From assembly GCF_041679265.1 (NCBI RefSeq), contig NZ_JBGFSM010000011.1:62001-126000 (forward strand): a stretch of 64,000 bases of DNA. Direction: 5' to 3'. The notes beneath the pieces are model-generated. The model was not told the DNA's origin, made no database searches, and saw only the letters and a program-made list of their open reading frames with translations. Below, piece after piece: positions 9,967-19,143 of the stretch; the first letter of the stretch is position 1, and every line of letters begins with the position of its first letter. The translations under genes were made by a program, and so were the position numbers. The stretch comes from Autumnicola sp041679265 (GTDB taxonomy: Bacteria; Bacteroidota; Bacteroidia; Flavobacteriales; Flavobacteriaceae).

Positions 9967-9988
9967 TTATAAGCCTTAAAACTTATAA
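9967..9988. promoter_or_regulatory. Inverted repeat upstream of the SatD-like gene
   Basis: Arms TTATAAG and CTTATAA around 8 bp, some 45 bp before the ATG of the HTH-containing SatD-like gene. This would suit an operator for autoregulation. The position is seen; the function is inferred. Confidence 0.35.
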
Positions 9989-10021
9989 AGTGTAAATATT
10001 AGTTTTTAGCCTAATAAAACT

Positions 10022-10029
10022 TATATTTG
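10022..10029 (+). promoter_or_regulatory. Candidate -7 element for the SatD-like gene
   Basis: TATATTTG matches TAnnTTTG, with TTAG (3 of 4 bases of TTTG) 19 bp upstream at 9999-10002. A start about 7 bp downstream would fall at the ATG, so the mRNA could be almost leaderless. Confidence 0.5.
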
Positions 10030-10033
10030 AAAT

Positions 10034-10696
10034 ATGATAGCCGTAATTACTGCAGATCTTATTAATTCTTCCGGATACAGCCAGGAGCTGCTATCGCGGG
10101 CAATAGCCGTATTAAATGAAGAATTTAAAAAAATACAAGAGAAGCATGGCCAAGGAACCAGCTTTAGAATTTACCGTGGAGACAGTTTCCAGGGGATTAT
10201 CAAAAATCCTGGAAAAGCCCTACATATTGCCATCACTCTAAAGGCTGCTATCAACAAAATTTCCACCGGTAAAAATCCTGGAAAAGCCCTTTCTATAGAG
10301 GCAGATTCAAAAACAGCAATAGGAATAGGAGCATATGATTTTGTAAGGGATGAAATTGCAGAATCCAACGGGCAGGCATTTCAGTTTTCAGGCCGTACAT
10401 TAGATGAAATGAAAAAATCTGGAAGAACGTTAATGCTTAAAACACCAGACGAGAACATCAATGGAGAGTTTAACAGCAGCCTGTTGCTCCTGGATACGTT
10501 CATTAATAAATGGAGTACCGCTTCCGCAGAAGTGATTTTTTATCTCCTGCATGGTTATAAAGAGCAGGAAATAGCAGATAAGCTAAATATAAGCCAATCT
10601 GCCGTGAACCAGAGAAAAAAAGCTGCCGGCTGGGAAGCTATTTCTTCTTTGTTGGAAAGGTATGAAAAAGTAATTTCTGAAAAATTCAGCCTATGA
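10034..10696 (+). CDS. SatD family protein with C-terminal HTH
   Basis: 220 residues. The N-terminus MIAVITADLINSSGY and RIYRGDSFQGII are typical of the SatD family, named from the Streptococcus mutans sat operon; biochemical function is unknown. The N-terminal 130 residues resemble a nucleotide-cyclase-like fold by motif (GDSFQG), which is inference. Residues about 170-205 form a helix-turn-helix (HGYKEQEIADKLNISQSAVN). The next gene, DUF3307, starts inside its last codons (ATGA-type overlap at 10693), so the two are translationally coupled. An in-frame 20-bp repeat lies in the middle of the gene. Confidence 0.82.
   Translation: MIAVITADLINSSGYSQELLSRAIAVLNEEFKKIQEKHGQGTSFRIYRGDSFQGIIKNPGKALHIAITLKAAINKISTGKNPGKALSIEADSKTAIGIGAYDFVRDEIAESNGQAFQFSGRTLDEMKKSGRTLMLKTPDENINGEFNSSLLLLDTFINKWSTASAEVIFYLLHGYKEQEIADKLNISQSAVNQRKKAAGWEAISSLLERYEKVISEKFSL
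10202..10290 (+). repeat. Two exact 20-bp direct repeats inside the SatD-like gene
   Basis: The same 20 bases occur at 10202-10221 and 10271-10290, 69 bp (23 codons) apart and in frame, both encoding KNPGKAL. This suggests a past internal duplication or gene conversion. Confidence 0.85.
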
Positions 10697-11421
10697 TGCC
10701 TTTGCTCATTTTCCTGCAACTCTTGTTGGCCCATATCCTTACAGATTTTGTTTTTCAGCCTACAAAATGGGTATTACATAAACGCCAGTATAAGGCGGCT
10801 TCTGTTTATTTATACCTACATTCTATTATTGCAGGATTGCTCACCTATCTCCTTCTAATAAGGTGGGAGTTATGGTATGTAGCTTTATTTATTTCTTTAA
10901 CCCATTGTATTATAGATTACTGGAAATTAAAGCATAAAAAAGATAATCTGCCCGTATTCCTTTTGGACCAGCTGTTTCATTTATTAGTAATTCTGGCAGT
11001 ATGGCTTTATCTTACTTACGGTTTTAAGCAATTGCTTCCTTTTGTAGTACAGTTTTTCTCTTCTACAGCCGTACTGGCTATCATAACCGGTTATCTTACC
11101 GTGATTTTTCCGGTAGGTTTTATAATAGGAAAAGCAACACAGCGCTGGCATAATGAACTTCTTGAGGATGGAAAAAGCGTAAGTCTGGAGGCTGCAGGGC
11201 GGTATATTGGTATTTTTGAAAGAATTCTGGTGCTTACCTTTATTTTAACCGGTAACTTTTCAGCAATAGGATTTTTAATAGCGGCAAAATCTATTCTTAG
11301 ATTTAGTGATAAGTCTGAAGCAGGAGCAAGAAAACAAACAGAATATGTGCTTATTGGAACCCTTATGAGCTTCGCAATAACCATTTTGCTGGGCCTTTTA
11401 ATATACCATATCTCGTTCTAG
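10693..11421 (+). CDS. DUF3307 family membrane protein
   Basis: 242 residues with about six TM helices. The N-terminus LLLAHILTDFVFQPTKW with TD and F-Q-P is characteristic of DUF3307, as is the internal HCIIDYWKLK. Function is unknown. The family is often encoded directly after SatD proteins, as here, where the start overlaps the satD-like stop. The pair probably acts together, with the soluble HTH protein as sensor or regulator and this as the membrane partner (inference). Its 3' end overlaps the convergent gene at 11398 by 24 bp. Confidence 0.85.
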   Translation: MMPLLIFLQLLLAHILTDFVFQPTKWVLHKRQYKAASVYLYLHSIIAGLLTYLLLIRWELWYVALFISLTHCIIDYWKLKHKKDNLPVFLLDQLFHLLVILAVWLYLTYGFKQLLPFVVQFFSSTAVLAIITGYLTVIFPVGFIIGKATQRWHNELLEDGKSVSLEAAGRYIGIFERILVLTFILTGNFSAIGFLIAAKSILRFSDKSEAGARKQTEYVLIGTLMSFAITILLGLLIYHISF

Positions 11422-11805
11422 AAGCTGGAGATTATCCTGTAAGCGTTCTTTTACTATATTCATCATGCGTTTGTTTAAGGCAGAAGAATTTTTAATATAC
11501 GCATCATACTCCTGTAGGGTGAACTGCCCTATGATGATTCCTTTCAGGGAATTCCTGAATTTAATATCCTTTTGAATAGCATTCTCAACATACTTAAGGC
11601 GTTTTTCCAGGCTCATGTCATAAAAGACATTTTTATGTTTAGAAACATAATTACGAAAAACAGCAAGTAATAATTCATTCTGAAGCTTGGCAACAGGCCT
11701 TAAAGTACGATTTTGAAACTGCTCATCAAGGCTCATGTTTTCAGAAACTTTTGCTGAAGGAATTTCTGGTCTTAACTCGATTAAATGAAGGTCTCGTGCA
11801 TTCAT
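11398..11805 (-). CDS. Conserved flavobacterial hypothetical protein
   Basis: 135 residues, soluble and predominantly helical. It begins MNARDLHLIELRPEIPS and has a conserved-looking DEQFQNRTLRPVAKLQNEL segment and a C-terminal SALNKRMMNIVKERLQ. I have seen similar flavobacterial proteins labelled glyoxalase, but no glyoxalase metal motif is visible, so that label should not be trusted. No membrane segment or signal. The 3' end overlaps the DUF3307 gene, so the two transcripts would be antisense at their ends. Confidence 0.7.
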   Translation of the reverse strand: MNARDLHLIELRPEIPSAKVSENMSLDEQFQNRTLRPVAKLQNELLLAVFRNYVSKHKNVFYDMSLEKRLKYVENAIQKDIKFRNSLKGIIIGQFTLQEYDAYIKNSSALNKRMMNIVKERLQDNLQLLERDMVY

Positions 11806-11977
11806 AGCCGGTAAAGTTTCTTAAATTTAAGCATTCTGCGGCATAAATTTTCTCTTTAAGACCATACTTGTAAACTACTTATAAACAATAGCAGGCAAGT
11901 TAAAATCCTCTTAATCGGCCCTGCATGTCCTGTACTTCTTTTTATATTTAATAGAATTGATAAAAAGAAAAAGAAAA

Positions 11978-13336
11978 ATGATTGTTTCAAAAAACCCATA
12001 CAACGGCCAGGAGATTCAAAAATTTGAAGAATATACTAAAGACCAAATAGATGAGGCCCTGGAAAAGGCCACTTTAACCTTCAAATCATGGAGAAAAACA
12101 TCTTTTACAGAGCGTTCAAAACTCATGAAAGCTGCTGCGGAAGAGCTAAAAGAGAATAAGCAGGAGTATGCTAAAGATATAACCCTTGAAATGGGCAAAC
12201 CTATTAAACAAGCTGTTTCTGAAATTGAGAAATGCGCGTGGGTCTGTGAATATTATGCTGAAAATGCCGAAGAGCAACTTGCAGATGAAAAAATTGCAAC
12301 AGATGCGGCAGATAGTTATGTGCGTTATGAACCCCTGGGGGTTGTACTGGCAGTAATGCCGTGGAATTTTCCTTTCTGGCAGGTATTCAGGTTTGCAGCG
12401 CCGGCCTTAATGGCAGGAAATATTGGAGTGCTGAAGCATGCCAGCAATGTAATGAAATCTGCCAATAATATTCAAAAAGTTTTTGAAAGGGCTGGTTTCC
12501 CTGAAGGATGCTTCCAAAACCTGGTTATTGGAAGTAAAAAAGTGGAAGCTATTATAAAAGACAAAAGAATAAAGGCAGTAACGTTAACCGGGAGTAAACC
12601 TGCAGGAAGCGCCGTAGCTTCAGTTGCCGCGAAAAATATTAAAAAATCGGTTTTGGAACTTGGGGGAAGCAATGCTCTTGTGGTTTTTGAAGATGCTAAC
12701 CTGCAGGAAGCAGTAAAAACATGTGTGCAGGCGAGATTTCAAAATACGGGACAGAGTTGTATATCCGGCAAACGCCTGCTACTTCAAGAAAATATTGAAA
12801 AAAAATTTATGAAATTATTTCTGGAGGCAGTAAAAGATTTAAAGAGCGGCGATCCTCTTGAGGAGGAAACCTATATTGGTGTTTTGGCCAGGGAAGATCT
12901 GGCAAAAGATCTGGAAGACCAGGTAAACAGGTCGGTAGAGCAGGGCGCCCAAATACTGTTAGGTGGCAAAAGGGATCATGCGTATTATGAACCCACCATA
13001 GTAGGTAATGTAACTAAGGGAATGGCTGTTTTTGAAGAAGAAACCTTTGGTCCAGCCATCTCAGTAACTACTTTTAGAGATGAACAGGAAGCCGTAGACC
13101 TGGTAAACAGCTCTTCTTTTGGACTTGGAGTTTCTATTTTTACTGAAGATTTTGACTTTGCAAAGAAACTGGTGCCTCAATTTGATGATGGCGCGGTATT
13201 TATTAATGAACTGGTAAAAAGTGATCCGCGGCTTCCTTTTGGGGGGACTAAGGAATCAGGTTATGGCCGGGAACTTTCAGAACATGGGATTAGGGAGTTC
13301 CTGAACAAAAAAACAGTATATTTCAATAAATATTAA
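11978..13336 (+). CDS. NAD(P)-dependent aldehyde dehydrogenase, succinate-semialdehyde type
   Basis: Oxidises an aldehyde, probably succinate semialdehyde, to the acid. 452 residues from the ATG at 11978; a TTG at 11957 is open but adds only a Lys/Arg stretch. The general base Glu is in VLELGGSNALV and the catalytic Cys in NTGQSCISGKR. The cofactor loop has AVMPWNFPFWQ and TLTGSKPAGS. The length is short for ALDH and matches the compact Sad/YneI group. It heads a tight operon with the DUF72 (10-bp gap) and NUDIX (3-bp gap) genes, which hints at metabolite detoxification. Confidence 0.92.
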   Translation: MIVSKNPYNGQEIQKFEEYTKDQIDEALEKATLTFKSWRKTSFTERSKLMKAAAEELKENKQEYAKDITLEMGKPIKQAVSEIEKCAWVCEYYAENAEEQLADEKIATDAADSYVRYEPLGVVLAVMPWNFPFWQVFRFAAPALMAGNIGVLKHASNVMKSANNIQKVFERAGFPEGCFQNLVIGSKKVEAIIKDKRIKAVTLTGSKPAGSAVASVAAKNIKKSVLELGGSNALVVFEDANLQEAVKTCVQARFQNTGQSCISGKRLLLQENIEKKFMKLFLEAVKDLKSGDPLEEETYIGVLAREDLAKDLEDQVNRSVEQGAQILLGGKRDHAYYEPTIVGNVTKGMAVFEEETFGPAISVTTFRDEQEAVDLVNSSSFGLGVSIFTEDFDFAKKLVPQFDDGAVFINELVKSDPRLPFGGTKESGYGRELSEHGIREFLNKKTVYFNKY

Positions 13337-13346
13337 AGAAATTTAA

Positions 13347-14216
13347 ATGAAATTCGGAAAAGTAGAACACCCGGAAGATGTAGATTTTTCTCTTCCGGCT
13401 ACTCATGCACAAACCAAAAAAATACTTTCAGAGTATAAACCTGAAGAATTTAAGGATGTTAGAATTGGCTGTGCAAAATGGAACCGTACAGATCTTAAAA
13501 ATTTTTATCCCAGGGGTACAAAAGATGAGCTCAGTTATTACAGCACCCAGTTTAATTCTATAGAATTAAACGCCTCCTTTTACAGAATTTTTCCGGAGGC
13601 ACAATTTCAAAAATGGGAAGAAAAGGCAGAAGGAGATTTTAAATTTTTTCCAAAAGTCCCCAGGCTGGTGAGCCATTTAAAACGGCTTAATGACTGTGAA
13701 ACTCTTGTGGATGATGTGGTAACCAATATGTTGCCGCTCAAAGAAAAATTGGGAATGGTTTTTCTTCAGATGCCAGATAATTTCCAGCCTAAATATATAG
13801 ACCGTCTGGAACCTTTTTTTAACCACTGGCCAAAGGAAATTCCTTTGGCAGCAGAATTACGGCATACAGACTGGTATAATGACGCTGCCGTAGCCAATAA
13901 GCTTAATGATATTCTTATAAAATACAATATTGCCAGCATAATTACAGACAGTGCGGGCAGAAGGGATTTGCTGCACATGAGACTTACCAGTGATACTGCT
14001 TTTATTCGCTATAACGGGTCCAACCATGAGTCTGACTATTCCAGGCTAGACGATTGGCTGGAAAAGATAGAAGAATGGTATAAATTAGGTTTAAAAAACC
14101 TCTATTTTTTTGTTCATCAAAATCTTGAAGAAGCGTCTCCTTTATTGTCGGCTTACTTCATTAAAAATTTTAATGAAAAGTTTAAAACAGATATTCAAAT
14201 ACCAAAAACCTTATAG
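13347..14216 (+). CDS. DUF72 family protein
   Basis: 289 residues, TIM-barrel-like DUF72 (YecE family). Characteristic segments are RIGCAKWNRTDLKNFYP, YYSTQFNSIELNASFYR, FFPKVPRLVSH and LAAELRHTDWYND. No enzymatic activity is established for the family. It sits between the aldehyde dehydrogenase and NUDIX genes with gaps of 10 and 3 bp, so cotranscription is likely. Confidence 0.9.
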   Translation: MKFGKVEHPEDVDFSLPATHAQTKKILSEYKPEEFKDVRIGCAKWNRTDLKNFYPRGTKDELSYYSTQFNSIELNASFYRIFPEAQFQKWEEKAEGDFKFFPKVPRLVSHLKRLNDCETLVDDVVTNMLPLKEKLGMVFLQMPDNFQPKYIDRLEPFFNHWPKEIPLAAELRHTDWYNDAAVANKLNDILIKYNIASIITDSAGRRDLLHMRLTSDTAFIRYNGSNHESDYSRLDDWLEKIEEWYKLGLKNLYFFVHQNLEEASPLLSAYFIKNFNEKFKTDIQIPKTL

Positions 14217-14219
14217 AAA

Positions 14220-14633
14220 ATGAGCAATCAGGATATTGCTATAACAGTAGATAGCGTGGTTTTATGTAATGTAGAAAATCTTTTTAAAGTTCTACTTGTA
14301 AAAAGGAAAAATGATCCTTTTAAAGGGCAATGGGCGTTGCCAGGAGGATTTATGGAAGACGGGGAAGAGCTGGAAGCTGCCGCTAAACGGGAATTGAAAG
14401 AAGAGACAGGAGTAGAGATAAAGTCCATGGAACAGATTAAAGCTTTTGGAAGACCGGGTAGGGATCCTCGGGGAAGAATGATTTCCATAGCATTTTTGAG
14501 CCGTATATTTTGTGAGGAAGAACTCAAGCCGGGAGATGATGCAGGAGATGCTCAATGGTTTGAACTGGATAAACTTCCTGATCTGGCTTTTGATCATCAA
14601 GAGATCATTACCGCTGCACGGGGACTTCTTTAA
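14220..14633 (+). CDS. NUDIX hydrolase
   Basis: 137 residues. The NUDIX box is complete: GGFMEDGEELEAAAKREL followed by KEETGV, carrying the Mg-binding glutamates. It hydrolyses a nucleoside diphosphate linked to another moiety. The N-terminus AITVDSVVLC with the ADP-ribose-like RDPRGR segment resembles ADP-ribose/NADH-type members, but the substrate cannot be fixed by eye. It is the last gene of the ALDH-DUF72-NUDIX operon. Confidence 0.93.
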   Translation: MSNQDIAITVDSVVLCNVENLFKVLLVKRKNDPFKGQWALPGGFMEDGEELEAAAKRELKEETGVEIKSMEQIKAFGRPGRDPRGRMISIAFLSRIFCEEELKPGDDAGDAQWFELDKLPDLAFDHQEIITAARGLL

Positions 14634-14828
14634 AAATAATTCAAATTTTCTGGTGGAAGTTATTATAAGTGTATTTATACAAGAGACCTGTTTTTGAGAT
14701 TTTGTTTAACTTGCAATTAAATAAATCCTAAGGATCCGGTTATTAATGATAATTTTTAAGTTACAGGCTTATCTTTTGAAAGCTGTAAGGCATTAAAGCC
14801 GGCTTGGAGTAATAATTGCACAAAAAAC

Positions 14829-15218
14829 ATGAGATTTCATACCAGAAAATGGGTTAAGCCCGGAGATTTAAATCCAAACCGCACCTTATTTGGGGGTAAA
14901 TTATTAGAATGGATTGATGAGGAATGTGCACTCTACAGCATAATCCAGCTGGAAAATCCTAAAACGGTCACTAAGTATATGAGTGAAATTGATTTTAGGA
15001 GTTCGGCCAGGGAAGGAGATATTGTGGAAATTGGAATTGAAGTGGTAAAATTTGGTACGGCTTCTTTAACATTAAAGTGTGAGGTGCGCAACAAAATGAC
15101 CCGTGAAACTATAATTACTATAGATAAAATCGTGATGGTTTCTCTTGATGAAAACGGGCATTCAAAACCCCACGGGAAGACCCAGGTAGAATTTGTAAAA
15201 GACAGGTTGGCAAATTAA
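14829..15218 (+). CDS. Acyl-CoA thioesterase, hotdog fold (YciA-like)
   Basis: 129 residues, single hotdog domain that hydrolyses acyl-CoA to free acid and CoA. The helix motif is NPNRTLFGGKLLEWIDEECA, containing the acidic residue of the YciA/BACH group, followed by EIDFRSSAREGDIVEIG. It stands alone on the plus strand; 195 bp before it hold no gene. Its stop lies 2 bp from the stop of the convergent MscS gene. Confidence 0.9.
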   Translation: MRFHTRKWVKPGDLNPNRTLFGGKLLEWIDEECALYSIIQLENPKTVTKYMSEIDFRSSAREGDIVEIGIEVVKFGTASLTLKCEVRNKMTRETIITIDKIVMVSLDENGHSKPHGKTQVEFVKDRLAN

Positions 15219-15220
15219 AA

Positions 15221-16144
15221 TTAAGAACCTTCTTTTTGCTGCTCTTTTTGTTTTTCGGCAAGGCGCACTGGAAACTCTGTTTCCCCGCCATATAATTTAA
15301 TTTCCTGTATATCTGCCGGCATATAATATCCATGTTCTTCGAGGGCTTCTTTTACAGTTCTTACCACATTTCCTTTTGTAATTAAAGCCATTCTTCTAAA
15401 GTCTTTGGTGTCTACCCAAAAAAATACTTTTAGGTTTACCGTACTTGTGGCCAGTTCATCTTCAATAACAAAATTTTCGTGTTCTGCATCTTCAATAACC
15501 ATAGGTTCTTTCCTCAGGGCTTCCATAACCGTTTGCTTTGCCCCATCAATATTATCTTCGTAAGCAATTCCTATTATAAAGCTCCATCTAAAAAACCCAT
15601 CTTCAGTAAAATTGGTCACCGGTTTGGTAAGAACATCGCTGTTGGGAATGTAAACGTCTTTGCCGTCAAATGTTTTTAACTTGGTATAACGAAACTCCAG
15701 TGCCTTTACTTTTCCAAAATTTTCACCTATTTCTACGGTATCTTCTACATCAAAAGGGCGGTTGAACGCAAGAATAATTCCGGAGATAAAATTTTCCCCA
15801 ATATCCTTAAAAGCAAACCCAAGCACCAGGGCACTTGCCCCTGCTGCAGTAAGCACTCCGGTCGCGATTCCACCTAAACCCGCAGCCCGCAATGCCAGCA
15901 TAATAGCGGTAACTACAAATACAAACCTAATGGTTTTTCCTAAAAACCGGCTCATTAATGGGTCATGGGTGCGGGAAGAAATGCGCTTGGTGGCAAACTT
16001 GCCAATCCAGCCTCCCACAAGCACGCCCAGGATAATAATTAAAATTCCCAGGCCTATGCCGGGTAACTGCTCGATAAAATTATTGTAAAACCTTGAAAAG
16101 GCATCCTCTATAGTTGTGGAATTATACACATTTGCCTGCTGCAT
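15221..16144 (-). CDS. Small-conductance mechanosensitive channel (MscS family)
   Basis: 307 residues from the ATG at 16144; a TTG at 16171 is open but less likely. Three TM helices at about 25-45, 70-90 and 95-120, the last being the Gly/Ala-rich pore helix (TAAGASALVLGFAFKDI). The beta domain follows (FDVEDTVEIGENFGKVKALE). Protects against hypo-osmotic shock by releasing solutes. A charged tail (AEKQKEQQKEGS) ends it. It is the last gene of a minus-strand membrane-protein run that begins at 18977. Confidence 0.92.
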   Translation of the reverse strand: MQQANVYNSTTIEDAFSRFYNNFIEQLPGIGLGILIIILGVLVGGWIGKFATKRISSRTHDPLMSRFLGKTIRFVFVVTAIMLALRAAGLGGIATGVLTAAGASALVLGFAFKDIGENFISGIILAFNRPFDVEDTVEIGENFGKVKALEFRYTKLKTFDGKDVYIPNSDVLTKPVTNFTEDGFFRWSFIIGIAYEDNIDGAKQTVMEALRKEPMVIEDAEHENFVIEDELATSTVNLKVFFWVDTKDFRRMALITKGNVVRTVKEALEEHGYYMPADIQEIKLYGGETEFPVRLAEKQKEQQKEGS

Positions 16145-16222
16145 CTGGACGAGTTTTAAACTAAAATACAATTAAGCTTCTGAAAAAAGAAGTTTTTGTG
16201 ATATTAGTGGAGCCTCAACTCA

Positions 16223-17350
16223 TTATTCCTGCAGCAGGGCCTGTTTTTTCTGGTTTTTCTTCTGTTCTTCCTCTTTCTCTTCTCTTTGTTTCTTGATGGC
16301 GGCAGCAATTTGATCGTTAGCCCGTTTTAATTGATTAGCGGTAGGAGCTTCGGGAATTTGTTCTTCAGCCCTTTCCGGTTCCAGGCTTACCGTAATATAA
16401 AATGGAAAATGATCTGAATCTATGCCAGCCATTGCCTGGCATTTCACCAGACGGAATTCCTCTGAAACAAAGAAGTGGTCCAGGGGCCATCGTAAAATAT
16501 TGCTGCCAGCATTGAAAGTGTTGTAAAAGCCGCGTCCCACGCGAATATCCAGCAGTCCTCCAACCTTTTTGAACAAACCGGTAGTGCCAGACCAGGCAAC
16601 ATCGTTAAAGTCACCGGCTACTATCACAGGTAATTTAGATTCCCTGGCCCTTTTTGCAATCATCATCATCTCGGCATCCCTGTCTGTAGAAGATGGATTG
16701 TGCTGGGGCATTGGCGGAGTGGGGTGAATGGCATACAGCTGAATCTCCTTTCCTGAATCCAGTTGTACAATACTGTGAATGGATGGAATACTGTCATCTA
16801 TTAAATAATGTACTTTTGGATCTTTTAGTTTTAGCCTGGAATACAGTAACATGCCATACGTGTTGTTAAGCGGAGCTTCAACTTTATAAGGGAATTTAGA
16901 AGTAACTTCTGCCAGTTCAGATTTCCATTTGCTGTTGGTTTCTGTAAGCAAAACCATATCGGGATTTTCCTTTTTTAGCTCTTCAATTAAAAGTTTTGAG
17001 TTTTTATTTTTCTGCAACACATTAGCGGCAAAGAAACGGATGGTATTTGCTTTGCTGATTTCTGCGGAAGCATTGCCAACTTCATAATCGTTATGAGGAA
17101 GGTATGGGTATATCTTTACCATTTGAAAAAGGAAACAAATGGCAAGAAGGCCAACAAAAGAATAATCTTTCCAGGATTTTATGTTAAATCTTGCAAAATA
17201 CACCACCAGGGCCACCATGGTGAGAATGGTAAGTTGAATATGAGGATAATCAAACATGCGTACCCACCAGTAGTCTGCAGCAGCCAGGGGAATAACTGTG
17301 AGTACTATAGCAAGGATTCCAAAGCCCCTCAAAAAAGGTTTTAATTTCAT
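16223..17350 (-). CDS. Membrane-anchored endonuclease/exonuclease/phosphatase-fold protein
   Basis: 375 residues. Three N-terminal hydrophobic helices (to about residue 80) anchor a periplasmic or cytoplasmic EEP domain. EEP motifs are visible: FFAANVLQKNKNS, PDMVLLTETNSKW, VIVAGDFNDVAWS and GIDSDHFPFYITV (terminal DH pair). Relatives hydrolyse phosphodiesters in DNA, lipids or sugars; the substrate is unknown. The C-terminus is a Lys/Glu/Gln-rich tail. It lies 29 bp after the large MscS-like gene and is probably cotranscribed with it. Confidence 0.88.
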   Translation of the reverse strand: MKLKPFLRGFGILAIVLTVIPLAAADYWWVRMFDYPHIQLTILTMVALVVYFARFNIKSWKDYSFVGLLAICFLFQMVKIYPYLPHNDYEVGNASAEISKANTIRFFAANVLQKNKNSKLLIEELKKENPDMVLLTETNSKWKSELAEVTSKFPYKVEAPLNNTYGMLLYSRLKLKDPKVHYLIDDSIPSIHSIVQLDSGKEIQLYAIHPTPPMPQHNPSSTDRDAEMMMIAKRARESKLPVIVAGDFNDVAWSGTTGLFKKVGGLLDIRVGRGFYNTFNAGSNILRWPLDHFFVSEEFRLVKCQAMAGIDSDHFPFYITVSLEPERAEEQIPEAPTANQLKRANDQIAAAIKKQREEKEEEQKKNQKKQALLQE

Positions 17351-17379
17351 TATGGGGAATTATTTCGGGCTAATATAGT

Positions 17380-18690
17380 TTAAACTTCTTTAGGAGGAGC
17401 ATCCATTTTTAAATGCTGAAAATCATCACCTGAGGGGGATTCAAAAAGTTTTAGATGGAAAAAAGGGATTGCTGCAATGAGATGATCAAAAATATCTGCC
17501 GTAATATATTCAAAATTTTCCCACCGCTTATCTTTGCTAAAACACAGGATTTCAAGCGGCAGCCCTTGCGCCGTGGGAGCAAGTTGCCTCACAATGATAT
17601 ACAGGTCTTTATTGATGGCAGAATGTTCATGTAGGTAAGTATCAGCGTATTTTCTAAATATTCCGAGATTGGTTTGATTTCTTCCGTTTAAGGCCAGGCT
17701 TTTATCCACACCGTTCCTCTGGTTGTATCGTTCTATTTCATTCTGTCGGTTTTCCACATAGTCAGAAATTAGTTTTATTTTTTTTAAATGCTGAAGATCT
17801 TCTGAAGAAAGAAATCTTACAGAATTTTGCTTGATGTATATAGCCCGTCTTATTCTCCTTCCCGGGCTTTCCTGCATTCCTCTCCAGTTTTGGAAGGAAT
17901 CCGAAATTAGGCTGTAGGTGGGGATGGTGGTAAAGGTATTATCCCAGTTTTGAACCCTTACAGTGGCAAGGTTGATTTCTGTAACATTCCCATCGGCGCC
18001 ATAGCGGCTAAAAGTAATCCAGTCTCCAATACGAACAATATCATTAACCGAAACCTGTATAGAAGCCACAAATCCTAAAATAGTATCTTTAAAAACCAGC
18101 AGTAATATGGCGGAAGCGGCACCAAGCGAAAGGGCAAAACTTACCACAGACTCGCCGGTAATTTCAGCAAAAATAAACATGAAGCCAATCACCCAAAGGA
18201 TAATGAGAAATACCTGGCTGTAACTTTCTATAGGTTTATCACCATATTCATCCCTTGTCTTTAGGTAGTTTCTGGAAGTCCTTATAAAGCTTCTCACAAT
18301 CCATATACAAAGAATGATTGCGTAAATATTAAGAAGGATAAACAGATTAAATGAAAAAAAAGAACCTTCCAGTAAGGCGGGAAAATCAGCAAAAATATAA
18401 GGAAGCGCGTAATAAACCAGCAGTAAGGGTACAATTTGCCCAACATATTTTGGAAAATTGCTTTGGATAAGAAAATCGTCAAATGTTGTGACCGTTTTAT
18501 CTGTGAATGCCTTAAAAGATTCTATTACGAAGCGCCGTATAATATATTTTATTACCCATACTAATAAAAGAAGCACCCCCAGATTTACCAGCATATTAAG
18601 GTAAGAAGCCACAATGGTGTTCACTCCTTGTGAAACCAGAGTTCTTTCTACAATACAGGTTATATTTTCAAATTCCTGATTAAAATCCAT
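17380..18690 (-). CDS. Large MscS-like mechanosensitive channel (YbdG-like)
   Basis: 436 residues from ATG 18690; the open frame upstream overlaps the DUF3817 gene and is not needed. Five hydrophobic helices precede the MscS pore helix (SLGAASAILLLVFKDTILGF) and beta domain (VNDIVRIGDWITFSRYGADG, VTEINLATVRVQNWD, TIPTYSLISDSFQNW). A long C-terminal cytosolic part follows. The topology and length fit the YbdG/YnaI-type group. It starts directly after the DUF3817 stop, so the two are coupled. Confidence 0.9.
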   Translation of the reverse strand: MDFNQEFENITCIVERTLVSQGVNTIVASYLNMLVNLGVLLLLVWVIKYIIRRFVIESFKAFTDKTVTTFDDFLIQSNFPKYVGQIVPLLLVYYALPYIFADFPALLEGSFFSFNLFILLNIYAIILCIWIVRSFIRTSRNYLKTRDEYGDKPIESYSQVFLIILWVIGFMFIFAEITGESVVSFALSLGAASAILLLVFKDTILGFVASIQVSVNDIVRIGDWITFSRYGADGNVTEINLATVRVQNWDNTFTTIPTYSLISDSFQNWRGMQESPGRRIRRAIYIKQNSVRFLSSEDLQHLKKIKLISDYVENRQNEIERYNQRNGVDKSLALNGRNQTNLGIFRKYADTYLHEHSAINKDLYIIVRQLAPTAQGLPLEILCFSKDKRWENFEYITADIFDHLIAAIPFFHLKLFESPSGDDFQHLKMDAPPKEV

Positions 18691-18692
18691 AT

Positions 18693-18977
18693 TTAAAGAT
18701 ATTTCCTTTCTACATAGAAGGGCCCAAAGGGGATAAGCGAAAATAGCAGGATTAAAGCCAGATCTTTGGCTTTCCATGGCATGGCATTAAAGAGTAAAAA
18801 TGCCAGCAGGACGTAAGCAATAAAAAGCAGCCCGTGTGCCATTCCCACATATTGCACCGGTTGCGGTAGATCAAAAATGTATTTTAACGGCATCGCAAGC
18901 AGTAGCAAGGCCAGAAAAGATATCCCTTCCAGGATGCTAATCCATTTAAAAATGCTTTTTTTATGCTTTAATTGCAT
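18693..18977 (-). CDS. DUF3817 integral membrane protein
   Basis: 94 residues, three TM helices. The family signature is visible in ISILEGISFLALLLLAMPLK and YVGMAHGLLFIAYVL. No function is known. It is the first gene of the minus-strand run DUF3817, YbdG-like MscS, EEP protein and MscS; its stop and the next start are only 2 bp apart. Confidence 0.88.
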   Translation of the reverse strand: MQLKHKKSIFKWISILEGISFLALLLLAMPLKYIFDLPQPVQYVGMAHGLLFIAYVLLAFLLFNAMPWKAKDLALILLFSLIPFGPFYVERKYL

Positions 18978-19143
18978 ATTTCTTAATTAAGGAGTGCAAA
19001 GATAAATTATATAAAGAAATCAGCATTAGATTTAGAGAATTTTTCAGAAGCTGGATTTAGGTATTACAGGAGGGACAGATATAGTATTTAAGTAAGCCTT
19101 TTCTGGAATTTTTTATTAATTTGCAGCAACAACAACCAAACTT

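Noticed and set aside
14512..14697. 61-codon plus-strand ORF overlapping the NUDIX gene end
   Set aside because: It shares the NUDIX 3' region in another frame and has no family features.
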